Assembly: GCA_944323075.1 (NCBI GenBank)
Contig: CALURC010000016.1
Span: forward strand, 124,001-188,000
DNA length: 64,000 nt
Direction of reading: 5' to 3'
DNA from: an uncultured Alistipes sp.
GTDB lineage: Bacteria; Bacteroidota; Bacteroidia; Bacteroidales; Rikenellaceae
Every line of letters begins with the position of its first letter. Position 1 is the stretch's first letter. The position numbers were made by a program, and so were the translations under genes. The notes beneath the pieces were generated by a model. The model was given only the letters and a program-made list of their open reading frames with translations. It searched no databases and was not told the DNA's origin. This document shows positions 7,416-16,300 of the stretch, one piece after another.

Positions 7416-8644
7416 ACCTCCTCGTTTTGAAACAAAAACTTCGAATAGTTCCGTTCATCGGCCAACTCGACGTATCGGTCTCCCTGCTCGGTGCATACAC
7501 GCAGGACCGCCCACTCGGGAATACCGACCTCCCGCAAGGTCAGCTCCATATAGGGAAAACCGGCATCGATACTCCTGATCTCGTGCTGATACAACGCCTG
7601 CGAGGGCAAATGTCGCAACTCGGCATCCTCCTCTACAAACCGTTCGACCGCATAATCGGGCAACATGACCTTAAACTTTCGTTCATCCCTCCGCGTAACC
7701 AGATAGTCCACAAAACTGTGATCTCCGAGTACGATCTCCAAATGATCCGTTCCGAATCGCTCGGACAAATAGTTTAAAACCTCATCGATCCTCCAACCGG
7801 TCGTCAGCACAGTCTTTTCGATCGGCGTCCATCGTTCATGCACGGGACACTCCTCGTCATATCCCACGAAATCCACAACTCGCGATGCGAGATGCTGTCC
7901 CTCATAGTAGAACATCTTTCCGCACAACGAGGTCAGCTGCCCGTCGGCCAACTCCTCGGGGTGCAGCAGTTTGACCGCCTCCTGAGCCTCCACCGCTCCG
8001 ATGATCGAAGCGATGACCGGCGTGGTCGGCACCCTTCCGGCGGCCTCATTCCGACGGATAACCGAGCTGCACGAGAGTCGATAAGACAACTCCTTCAGAG
8101 CCTCGGGTCCCAGATTGCAGGCGTAGCAATTCTTACCCGGAACGAAGACCCGCGCCGTACCCTCCAAACCGTCGATTCCACCATCTACCCACGGAACACC
8201 TGCCCGCATACACAAACGATTCAGACAGTACCTCGCCCAACGGTTATCGACACATCCGACCACTACATCCATCCGCCGCAACAAGCCCAAACCGACATCG
8301 TGACAAATATCGCCCGACAACGGCAACACGCTGACTGTCGGGTTGATCTCCCGAATTCTTTCGGCGACGACAGCGACTTTTTCTCTGCCCGCATCGGCAT
8401 CTGCCCGACGAAAAAGAACGGAACGGGTCAAATTCGAAGGCTCGACGGTATCGAAATCTACGACCGTCAGATGTCCGACTCCGAACAAAGTCAGATTCTT
8501 CAGCACCTCGTTGCCCAAGGCACCGCATCCGACCACCATAACATTCGCACGTTCCAGCTGCTCCTGTCTGAACCAAGAGAGCTGAGCAAATACCTGCTCT
8601 CCCCACTCCTGACCAAGCGTTGGAACCGAGCCATCTCGCCCCAT
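7412..8644 (-). CDS. E1-like ubiquitin-activating enzyme (ThiF/MoeB/UBA superfamily)
   Basis: A 410-aa protein with an adenylating Rossmann domain in residues about 20-270. Visible motifs are the nucleotide loop GCGALG (39-44), acidic residues of VVDFDTVEPSN (D63, D65), NLTR (71-74) with its conserved arginine, GREKV (86-90) and CVDN (131-134). A zinc knuckle C173-x2-C176 pairs with C266-x2-H269, where MoeB-type proteins have Cys-x2-Cys. Cys192 in LSCSSV sits where eukaryotic E1s carry the catalytic cysteine, and PTTPVIASIIGAVEAQEAVKLL follows as in E1s. Residues 275-410 form an extra domain of unknown type, possibly for E2 or target binding. It should adenylate the Ubl encoded at 2853-3170. 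It heads the operon with tssG, overlapping it by 4 bases. A pure MoeB/ThiF cofactor role is unlikely given the linked E2. Confidence 0.9.
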   Translation of the reverse strand: MGRDGSVPTLGQEWGEQVFAQLSWFRQEQLERANVMVVGCGALGNEVLKNLTLFGVGHLTVVDFDTVEPSNLTRSVLFRRADADAGREKVAVVAERIREINPTVSVLPLSGDICHDVGLGLLRRMDVVVGCVDNRWARYCLNRLCMRAGVPWVDGGIDGLEGTARVFVPGKNCYACNLGPEALKELSYRLSCSSVIRRNEAAGRVPTTPVIASIIGAVEAQEAVKLLHPEELADGQLTSLCGKMFYYEGQHLASRVVDFVGYDEECPVHERWTPIEKTVLTTGWRIDEVLNYLSERFGTDHLEIVLGDHSFVDYLVTRRDERKFKVMLPDYAVERFVEEDAELRHLPSQALYQHEIRSIDAGFPYMELTLREVGIPEWAVLRVCTEQGDRYVELADERNYSKFLFQNEEV

Positions 8645-8672
8645 CTCGTTAACCCCTTTACAGTTTACCTCT

Positions 8673-8680
8673 CAAAAATA
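8673..8680 (-). promoter_or_regulatory. -7 box of the E1-tssGKEF operon
   Basis: Minus-strand TATTTTTG matches TAnnTTTG and lies about 30 bases before the E1 ATG at 8644. The divergent intergenic region (8645-8907) also holds a box for the PEGA gene on the other strand. No good -33 TTG is visible. Confidence 0.4.
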
Positions 8681-8868
8681 CAAATTATTCGGAAAAGTAC
8701 ATAAAAGTTCCCGACTATTTGGGACAAACGCCACTCCGCACGGAACGGCATCATCCCTACCAACACTGCTGATATTGTGACGAATTACATGGATCTATTT
8801 TCTCTGTCCTGCACGCCGCAAGGCAGGATTTATTTGTCGTACGGCGCAAAAATCTCAGTAATTTTCCG

Positions 8869-8876
8869 TATGTTTG
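8869..8876 (+). promoter_or_regulatory. -7 box of the PEGA-protein gene
   Basis: TATGTTTG matches TAnnTTTG and lies 31 bases before the ATG at 8908. The rest of the divergent gap (8681-8868) shows no other feature that I can support. Confidence 0.4.
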
Positions 8877-8907
8877 TAATCCAAGTATATTTACACGGGC
8901 TGTACGG

Positions 8908-10278
8908 ATGAAGTATTTGTGGGCTATCATATTAGGCGTGATTTTCCTTCCCCTGAACGCACAACGGATGCGGATCGAGGATTTTGCCCGCTACAAAAAA
9001 CCGTTTTTGAGGAAAACTACCTTTACGACCGATAAACAGAGTGCCCTGCTCGACCTCTATACCAACGAAAAGGGATTTCAGTTTTTTGTCGGAGAGGTCG
9101 CCGTACCTGTTGCCGAAGCAGAAGGATTCGTCACCCTGACCCTTCCGAACCACACTGCCTTTCTGACCATCAAGCATCCCACCTACGGACAGATCGCATG
9201 GAAAGTTCCGGACAAAGAGCTGAAAAAGAGAAAACACTACCACGCCTACTTGCATACGGAGAGTTTAGACAAGGAGTTTCAGCAAGAGAAACAGTGGGTG
9301 CTGCTCCACATCCAGCCCGAACATGCCATCGTTTTCATCGACAGTACTTTTCACTCCATTCAGGACGGACATCTGCTGCTGTACCTCCCTATCGGGCGAC
9401 ACAGTTGCCGCATCGAGTCCCCGTTCTACACACCGCTCAACGACACGATCGACGTTACGGACGCCTCCCGAGTCCAAAAGCGGTTTATCTTGGAGCCCTT
9501 CTACGCCTACCTCACGGTCGAAACCGACAGAACTGATGCCCAGATCCTGCTGGACGAAGAGCCGCTCGGCTCCGGACGTATCGAAACGGGACGGCTGATG
9601 CCCGGATGCTACCGTCTGACCGTCAGACAGAACAACCGACCCATATATGACCAGTCTATCGAAATCACCAACGCCGAACGAAAGGTTATAGACCTGCGCG
9701 ATTCGACTCATACTCCGCTTTTTGCAAACACTCCGCAACCTAGTCGGAACATCTTGCCCGAAAATCATAAGGAGCAGAACAGCGCTCTATCGACCGTCCG
9801 ATCCATATCCCCAAAGAGCCTTACTGCAACCGACAGTACCACCTCTACCCAAACTCTGTCCCGCGTACATATTACCGCATTCGATGCAAATACGGAGATT
9901 TGGCTCAACCGGGAACGGGTTGGCAAAGGCGAGTGGCAGGGCGAGCTGATTCCCGGGTTTTACGCGGTTAGTTCCCAAAAGGATAGTCTGGACTCACGAA
10001 CCCACTTCTTTTGGGTCGAAACCGGGAAAACGGTTGAGCTGAATCTGGCTTCCCCACTGGCCGATTACGGAATGTTGAATATCTCATGTAATGAGATTAA
10101 TGCTGAAGTCTTTCTGAATGATGTCGCCGTAGGATTTGCACCCTGCGTTTTGCGCAATCTGCCGATCGACCGCACCTACCGGATTCGTCTGGTCAAAGGG
10201 AAAAAAGTCGCCGAAAAAACGATCCTCTTAAGAGGCAACGATATCGTAAACGTAACCTTGGATTTTAAAAAGAGATAA
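8908..10278 (+). CDS. Exported PEGA-repeat protein in the T6SS locus
   Basis: A 456-aa protein with a signal peptide (residues 1-18, cleavage near LNA-Q). The mature part contains several PEGA-like beta-sandwich units. One is HIQPEHAIVFIDSTFHSIQDG (about 130-190); another has DAQILLDEEPLGSGRIETGRLMPGCYRLTV (about 208-240). A third has NTEIWLNRERVGKGEWQGELIPGFYAV (about 325-350), and a fourth has INAEVFLNDVAVGFAPCVLRNLP (about 395-420). PEGA domains are surface or periplasmic modules, often thought to bind cell-wall or partner proteins. The gene lies divergently from the E1-tssG operon and just upstream (30 bases) of a cytosolic coiled-coil gene, all inside the T6SS locus. A periplasmic scaffold or peptidoglycan anchor for the apparatus is inferred. 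Confidence 0.78.
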   Translation: MKYLWAIILGVIFLPLNAQRMRIEDFARYKKPFLRKTTFTTDKQSALLDLYTNEKGFQFFVGEVAVPVAEAEGFVTLTLPNHTAFLTIKHPTYGQIAWKVPDKELKKRKHYHAYLHTESLDKEFQQEKQWVLLHIQPEHAIVFIDSTFHSIQDGHLLLYLPIGRHSCRIESPFYTPLNDTIDVTDASRVQKRFILEPFYAYLTVETDRTDAQILLDEEPLGSGRIETGRLMPGCYRLTVRQNNRPIYDQSIEITNAERKVIDLRDSTHTPLFANTPQPSRNILPENHKEQNSALSTVRSISPKSLTATDSTTSTQTLSRVHITAFDANTEIWLNRERVGKGEWQGELIPGFYAVSSQKDSLDSRTHFFWVETGKTVELNLASPLADYGMLNISCNEINAEVFLNDVAVGFAPCVLRNLPIDRTYRIRLVKGKKVAEKTILLRGNDIVNVTLDFKKR

Positions 10279-10308
10279 AACACCCGTGTAACGTTCAAAC
10301 AACGAATC

Positions 10309-11052
10309 ATGAGAAAAGCTGTATTCGATTTATTAAACGAAGCCCAGAAAAAGATGAGTGGTTTCGCCGTATACATGAATTATCAATTCATTCACTTCAG
10401 TGTGCAGGCCGAGCCGGCAGCTCTTCTTTCGGTTGAGGTCGAAGTAAATAACGAACGGATGAATCTGGAAGATGTGGCTGATATCATTCTGCCGGAAGAG
10501 ACTCAATTCGGAATCATTCCCAAGAGTCAATCCTATCTGTTCCCTATCTGCAAGGCAATCGGCATGGTTCATCCGGAGTACAAGATCGAGCAGAAATCGA
10601 TGAACGAAGAGGATGAAACCGCTCCTAACGCCGAGGATCAGAGTGCGGATGAAATGGATGATGAAAAGTATATTTTGTGTACGATGCCCGAAATGAACAA
10701 AGAGCGGCGAGATGCAGGTATGGATTACGTAAAAACGATTTATGAGGAGACACTGACCAAACTCGATACGGTCAATACAGTTTATGGGGTGAAAATCGGC
10801 AAAGCATTGACACAACCCAAAGCCAACGAAGCTGACGAAGCGAAAGAGGAGCTCAAGAAGATGCACGACGAGCACCTCGAAATATGCAAATCCTACCGCG
10901 AGGAGAAGGAAAATCAGATCGAGACAGCCTATCAAGATTATCTGAAACGGCAACAAGAGAAAGAGAGTGCCGAACGGGAAAAAGAGGCGGCTCATAGTGG
11001 AACCGCCGGCAAACAGTTCAACATGGATGCCTTTTCAGGAGGGGACGAGTAG
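10309..11052 (+). CDS. Cytosolic coiled-coil protein of unknown function in the T6SS locus
   Basis: A 247-aa protein with no signal peptide or membrane helix. Residues 1-90 look like a compact alpha-beta domain. Residues about 95-125 are an acidic linker rich in E and D, and residues 130-225 are helical and coiled-coil-like with many K/E. The tail is short and polar. I recognise no family. It follows the PEGA gene by 30 bases on the same strand and converges on the PAAR-like gene. It could be a chaperone or adaptor loading T6SS cargo, or a target of the Ubl system (it is lysine-rich). Neither can be shown from the sequence. Confidence 0.7.
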   Translation: MRKAVFDLLNEAQKKMSGFAVYMNYQFIHFSVQAEPAALLSVEVEVNNERMNLEDVADIILPEETQFGIIPKSQSYLFPICKAIGMVHPEYKIEQKSMNEEDETAPNAEDQSADEMDDEKYILCTMPEMNKERRDAGMDYVKTIYEETLTKLDTVNTVYGVKIGKALTQPKANEADEAKEELKKMHDEHLEICKSYREEKENQIETAYQDYLKRQQEKESAEREKEAAHSGTAGKQFNMDAFSGGDE

Positions 11053-11171
11053 AACGCCTCATTTTTTCTATTTCCATACCTTTTTTTGTCCCGACCCGAA
11101 GGGAGACTTCGCTGCGGCACACGATGATCGGAACCGTTCGCTCCCCTACTCCCAAACGGCAGCTCACCGTG

Positions 11172-11561
11172 CTATTTACCCTCCGAATTACAGGTATGTC
11201 CGGGCATGTTGATGGAGATACTGCCGCCGTAAGCACACATAAGCTTGCAGTTATCGAGCAGTGCCGGCATATTGGTGATCAACTGTTTGCCTCCCGGAGC
11301 CCAAGGTCCGGCGGGAACGGGAATACAGGGCATGGGCGTCAGAACTCCCATGGCGGCAGATGTCGCGGAAGCGACGGTCGGATTGGCCAGTGAGGTACAC
11401 ATGCCGAACGGCATGATATTCGCCATCGGAGCGAAATCCATGATCGTGGCTTTCGGTTTGTACTGGATCATCGGGCGCATCGGATTGGTCACCATCAACG
11501 TCGAAGGTATCTGTCCGAACGTACACTTCAACATCGCACCCATACACACATATTTAGCCAT
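11172..11561 (-). CDS. PAAR-like spike tip protein (DUF4280 family)
   Basis: A 129-aa protein with the DUF4280 pattern. It has CTFGQIPSTLMV near the start (13-24), ATIMDFAPMANIMPFGMCTSLANPTVASAT (38-67) and LTPMPCIPVPAGPW (74-87). It ends with CAYGGSISINMPG (109-121). DUF4280 proteins are the PAAR-like tips of Bacteroidota T6SS and related contractile systems. They cap the VgrG spike and carry metal-binding Cys/His residues. Several cysteines and a late histidine (HTC) fit this. No toxin domain is fused. It is the last gene of the spike operon, 12 bases after the beta-repeat spike-like protein. Confidence 0.9.
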   Translation of the reverse strand: MAKYVCMGAMLKCTFGQIPSTLMVTNPMRPMIQYKPKATIMDFAPMANIMPFGMCTSLANPTVASATSAAMGVLTPMPCIPVPAGPWAPGGKQLITNMPALLDNCKLMCAYGGSISINMPGHTCNSEGK

Positions 11562-11573
11562 ACGCTTCTCGTT

Positions 11574-13358
11574 TTATTTCGTTGTCTTCATCTCTTCCTC
11601 TTTCAATTTCGCGCTTAATTTCGCGGTAGAAGGTGCACCGGGAACGGAGATACCCTCTGTCGTATAGGGCGTCTTGAACGAGGAGTCCACCTTGAGGTTC
11701 TTCATATTGACGGTTCCTGCGGTCACGTCGGACTTGAAGGTCGTTTTTCCTTCCGACGTAGTCTCTCCGTAGAGGGTCGTCTTGCTGCCCGACAACGAAG
11801 CGTTTCCTCCACTCAACTGCAAGATTGCCTTCCCGTCCTGCTGCAACTCGATGGTCGTATCGCCGAACACACCCACCTTGTCCGAAGCGAGTTGGACCGA
11901 TTTGCTTTTCGTCTTCTTGTCCTTCGCTCCGGCAAAGACCTGCTCCGCCAACAGCAACAGGGCGCTCCCCTGTGCCAGTGATTTGTCGGTCCGTTTCTCC
12001 TTGTCGACGTCCATCGCCTTCACCTCCACCTGTTTGGCGTTGGCCGCAAAAGATCCCGTAGCTTTACCCTCCGTATCGGTCGCACTGAAATCGATCTTCT
12101 CTGCACGCACGGAGAACACTCCATCTTTGGTCAGGCTCTTCTCCTCGATCTTTTTCTCCTTCGTTTGATAATCGACTGCCTCGAAACGTATATCCTTCGA
12201 TACCACCCGCACACTACCCTCGGCCGGAACCTCGCTGTTTTTCCCTGACACTTTCGGATTACCGGTATTGATCTCGACCTGCTGCGAGGCCAACGTGATT
12301 CCGCTCTCCTTGATCAGTGCATGATCATCGCCATACGACGAGATTGTCACCTGTTTTCCCGAAATACCGATCCCGGAGTCTGCATTGGTCCGCAGATTCC
12401 CGTCGCCATCCATCGAAACCAGATCGATATTCTCCGACCGGAGCGAAATGGAGGTTCCGGTCGTTTTCTCCTTATAGGTCGATTTCCGTTTGGATACAGC
12501 CTCTTTTTGGGTTTTAACCGATTCCAACTGCCGGTTGGACTCTGCGAGACGCGACAACGTACCGAAATAGGCCGTCATCGCATGATACAGGGCCGCCGAG
12601 ACATGACGGAACTCCTCGTGCAGCTCCTCTATATCTACAAAATTCGTACGCGTAGAGGTTTCGTCGAGGTTCATCGTATCCTTTGCCACCAAATCGTTCA
12701 TGGACGAGATCAATGACGAAACCTCCGCTTTGGTCTGGGCCGCCTCTTTCTTCAAATCATTCACCTGCGTGGTCAGACTTTTCTCTTCGGCAGTCAACTG
12801 CTCCTTCAGCGTATCACAGGGGAGTGTTGCTTGCACACGGATCTGTCCATCGGTCGACAACACGATCCCGCCATCCGTGCCGGGCAAATTACCGCTCGGG
12901 AAAAAATCCGCAGCCTTCTCTCCCCGCAGAACCACATTCCGCGCCTGTGAGATGATCTCGGAGGTCCCCTTAACCACCTGTTCCGCACCATCGATTCCGG
13001 GGTCAACTGCCACCTGCCGGATGCTCGAGGCCCGGCTTACAATGGAACCGGGAGTGGTCGCATCGAGTCCGACACCCTCTAAATCGACCTCGTTGCCCCG
13101 AATAATCACCCGAGAATAGTTTCCGCACAGCACGCCGCTCTTGTCGACATTACCGATAATGATCTCCGGCGCAGATATAATCAACCGCTCTTCGTCCCGG
13201 ACATAACGTCCGCGTTCGATCTGATCGATCAGATCGATCTTCATCCGACGAACCTCCCGCTTGCAACGGCGAATCTCCTCCAGATCTTTTTCAATGTTTT
13301 TCTGGAAATCCTCCAATGCGGCTTGCCAGTTGGCAAATTGTTCAGCTATCCCCCTCAT
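11574..13358 (-). CDS. Beta-repeat spike-extension protein between VgrG and the PAAR-like tip
   Basis: A 594-aa protein. The N-terminus (1-55) is helical and charged. Residues 55-180 are beta-rich with needle-like turns (LIISAPEIIIGNVDKSGVL). Residues 183-295 form a long coiled coil (LTAEEKSLTTQVNDLKKEAAQ). Residues 300-560 are short beta-strand repeats of the type seen in VgrG/gp5 triple beta-helix needles (ISLRSENIDLVSMDG, VQLASDKVGVFGDTTIELQQDG, ATLYGET-like turns). It has no OB-fold or gp27-like domain. Placed between vgrG (21-base gap) and the PAAR-like gene (12-base gap), it likely extends the spike or adapts VgrG to the tip; that role is inferred. Confidence 0.72.
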   Translation of the reverse strand: MRGIAEQFANWQAALEDFQKNIEKDLEEIRRCKREVRRMKIDLIDQIERGRYVRDEERLIISAPEIIIGNVDKSGVLCGNYSRVIIRGNEVDLEGVGLDATTPGSIVSRASSIRQVAVDPGIDGAEQVVKGTSEIISQARNVVLRGEKAADFFPSGNLPGTDGGIVLSTDGQIRVQATLPCDTLKEQLTAEEKSLTTQVNDLKKEAAQTKAEVSSLISSMNDLVAKDTMNLDETSTRTNFVDIEELHEEFRHVSAALYHAMTAYFGTLSRLAESNRQLESVKTQKEAVSKRKSTYKEKTTGTSISLRSENIDLVSMDGDGNLRTNADSGIGISGKQVTISSYGDDHALIKESGITLASQQVEINTGNPKVSGKNSEVPAEGSVRVVSKDIRFEAVDYQTKEKKIEEKSLTKDGVFSVRAEKIDFSATDTEGKATGSFAANAKQVEVKAMDVDKEKRTDKSLAQGSALLLLAEQVFAGAKDKKTKSKSVQLASDKVGVFGDTTIELQQDGKAILQLSGGNASLSGSKTTLYGETTSEGKTTFKSDVTAGTVNMKNLKVDSSFKTPYTTEGISVPGAPSTAKLSAKLKEEEMKTTK

Positions 13359-13379
13359 CGATATTCCTTCTTTTAATTC

Positions 13380-16300
13380 TTATATACTGTAAAGTACTTG
13401 TTTGATTTCTAGAAGAACCCTATCCAAATCTTCAGACTCCATATAGGTATGAAGCGCTCCCTGATTTATATCCAGCGTTTTACCCGCTGTATCAGCAAAC
13501 AAAATCTTACCGTCATCCGTATTGTCCCAAACATGTTGATCGTCCAAATGGATAAGATCATCTATGGGCAAAAGGGTCGAACCGATATCCTTTAAGTATT
13601 TTTTAGCGGAACTCTCTTTTTTAATTCCATTTATAAAACTTGCCCAATGATAAAAACAATACTGTTGCGGTTTCCCGATTCCACCCGCGGTAATACGGTC
13701 GTAATAGCGATCCCCTTCCTCCACGATCTGGTTATTGACCAACACCAACAAAGCTTGATACACCGCTTCTCTACGCGCCTCCGGATCGACATTCAAGGCT
13801 GTCAGCGCATTTGAAGTCAAAGACTTATCCAAAACAGTTGCAGGAGTCACCGGAGTATATAACTTTTGTAGCGCCTTCTTTACTTTTGCATCCTTTACCA
13901 CGAACTTTACATCGCCTGCAAATGCACGATCGAGCTCATCGTCCTCATTATAGGCCTGAGCATAAATCGATGCCGCTGCATTATTGAGAGCCGCGACAAC
14001 CGCATCCACAACCTGACGTGTATTCGCATCGATATTGGCCGGAATATCGTTATCATCCTTCATCTCGAACTGTTCGGGCCGCCGACCTTTTTGTGCATTA
14101 TTAAATACGGTCTTGAGATCCGGAATATCCGTCTTTTTCAGCAAGCTGTCAAGATCTTGCCGTTGTTTCAACGCGGTACGTTGCTGCACATAACTGGTAA
14201 AATGGGGTAACACCGTCTGGCTTCTTGTCTTATATGAAGTGAACAGGGTATTGCATCCGTTTATTATATCGCGTAATGCCTGAGGTATTCTCGGTGTGTA
14301 GACCTTGTTATCGGCAGCATGAGTGAACGTATATTTTCCCTTAAAGAAACTTCCGGCGCTGTTCGAACCAATTACATTCTTTTTCGTCTTGAAGTTATCC
14401 ACAATTCTCCGACCTTTGATCTCAGCACTTCCCTTTCCTGCCTCAAGGCACAGATAACGTTTGGACGAAAGCCGTAAAGTGCCGGCGATCGGACGCAATA
14501 CCGTCTCGAAAATAATGCGGATCGTTGACAGATCCACCACCGTAAGATTGCCGGCTAAGGACGTACCTATTCCCTTTGCCAGTTTTGCGGCATCCTTAGT
14601 CGTCGTTGGCAGGAAATCCCGATTCGTACCCGAACGGAGGGTTAGATTATTACCCGCTACGATGTCGACATTCTTTCCTTGAATCTTCACATTCCCGTTC
14701 GGTGCACTGATCGTGATGCCCGTAAAGGCATTGATTCCGACCTTACCCAACGGCGACTTGATCGATATCGACCGCTTGTCCGAGGACATCGATATGGAGT
14801 AGAGTCCGTATGCATCGGTCAGTTCGATACCGCCGAACGCCTTTTTGACTCCATCTCCTCCCGGGAAATCATTTTTTAGGCTCGGGAAAAAGGTCGTAAC
14901 GGTTCCCCATACCGGAGCAAACGTTTTCAGGTAGTTCGTATTGGCTCCCGAATCTGAAAAAATGATGGAGTGTCCGTTCAGCGAAGAGATCGTTCGGGGC
15001 CCTTTTCCTTTATACGCAAAAGGAGGCTGCCGCTCGCTTGAATAGAGCATCCCCTCGACATAAGGTTTTTCGACATTGCCGTTTTCATAGTTAATAATCG
15101 CCTCGTCACCCTTTTCGGGAAGAAACTTAAATCCGCTATCCTTAGAGGCCATGGGCACCGCCATACGGATCCACGGCGAAGGATCATCCTCCCCACCCTG
15201 CCACGGATAACGCACCCGTACCCGTCCCAGCTTCAAGGGATCGCTATTGTGCGTAATGAATGCCCGCTGAGGACTCGATACCCGAATCGGTGCGACCGAA
15301 GCCGCCGGGGGAAAGACTTTTTTCTTACTGTCCTTTTCATAGGATATCGCTTCGAACGTCAACGACTGCCCCGACTTTTGTTGTGTTGAGGCTACCGCTT
15401 CTCCCTCTATTTTCACAACGATATAGATATCATTTTTATCTTCAAAATAGATCAGACTCCCCAACGATATATTATAAAAATTATTCTCTAACGTCACACG
15501 AATCCGGGACTGTTCGGCCGTCTCGATCCCTTCCCGTATTTTTTTATAAAAATCCAGACTGCACATTGCGTCATATCCACTCTGCGGAGCCGTACTGTAC
15601 AGGCACATCCAATCTTCATCGTCTTTTTTAAAACCTCTCTCCTCATTGGCCTCCTTCTTAAAATACGTTTGCTCGTAGTCATTGTTGCTCGAATCTGCCG
15701 ACATCTTGCTGGTTCCCAATGCCACCGGAGCATCCCACATGATATAGGCAATCATATCTTTCAGATTGGCCTGATTGAACACATCGGACACCGTACTGAT
15801 CCAAAAGGCTTCGGGCCATCCTGCATAATCTTCCCACTTCGTGTATTTGTCTTTGGGCGGAAGGGCAGCCAGATGCTCATCGTAGGCAACCTCCGAATCC
15901 CGCATCATCTTCGGTGAAGCCGTTGTCATCCATGTTTTGGCTTGCGTATAGTCGTTGTGCACATCGGCAAGCGATGCGGCATTCCACGCCGTTGTCTGAC
16001 GCTGCATGTATCTGATCGATGTATATGTATCTATCTGTATCAGATCGTTATCCGTCAACGCCGAAACATCTTTATCCGGTCTGGGCCAACCCACATGAAT
16101 TTTCCCGCCCTCATAGTAAAAAAACTCTCCGCATCGATTGGTCACACGAACCAGAAAATCAAAAAAGCTCTCATTATACTGAACCAGATAGGGTTGGATG
16201 AATTCATATCGGGTCGTTACCTGCTGTGTTTTCTTTTTATGGGTATTAGGGTCCTCCGTCTCCTCAGTCTTGGTCACCGCAAACTCTAAAAATTGAGGAT

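Noticed and set aside
7412-8644. Reading the E1-like protein as a plain MoeB or ThiF cofactor enzyme
   Set aside because: There are no thiamine or molybdopterin genes around it, while an E2 and a Ubl are encoded in the same locus, and it carries a cysteine at the E1 catalytic position.
11053-11171. Terminator between the convergent coiled-coil and PAAR-like genes
   Set aside because: The 119-base gap has T-rich stretches but no convincing stem.
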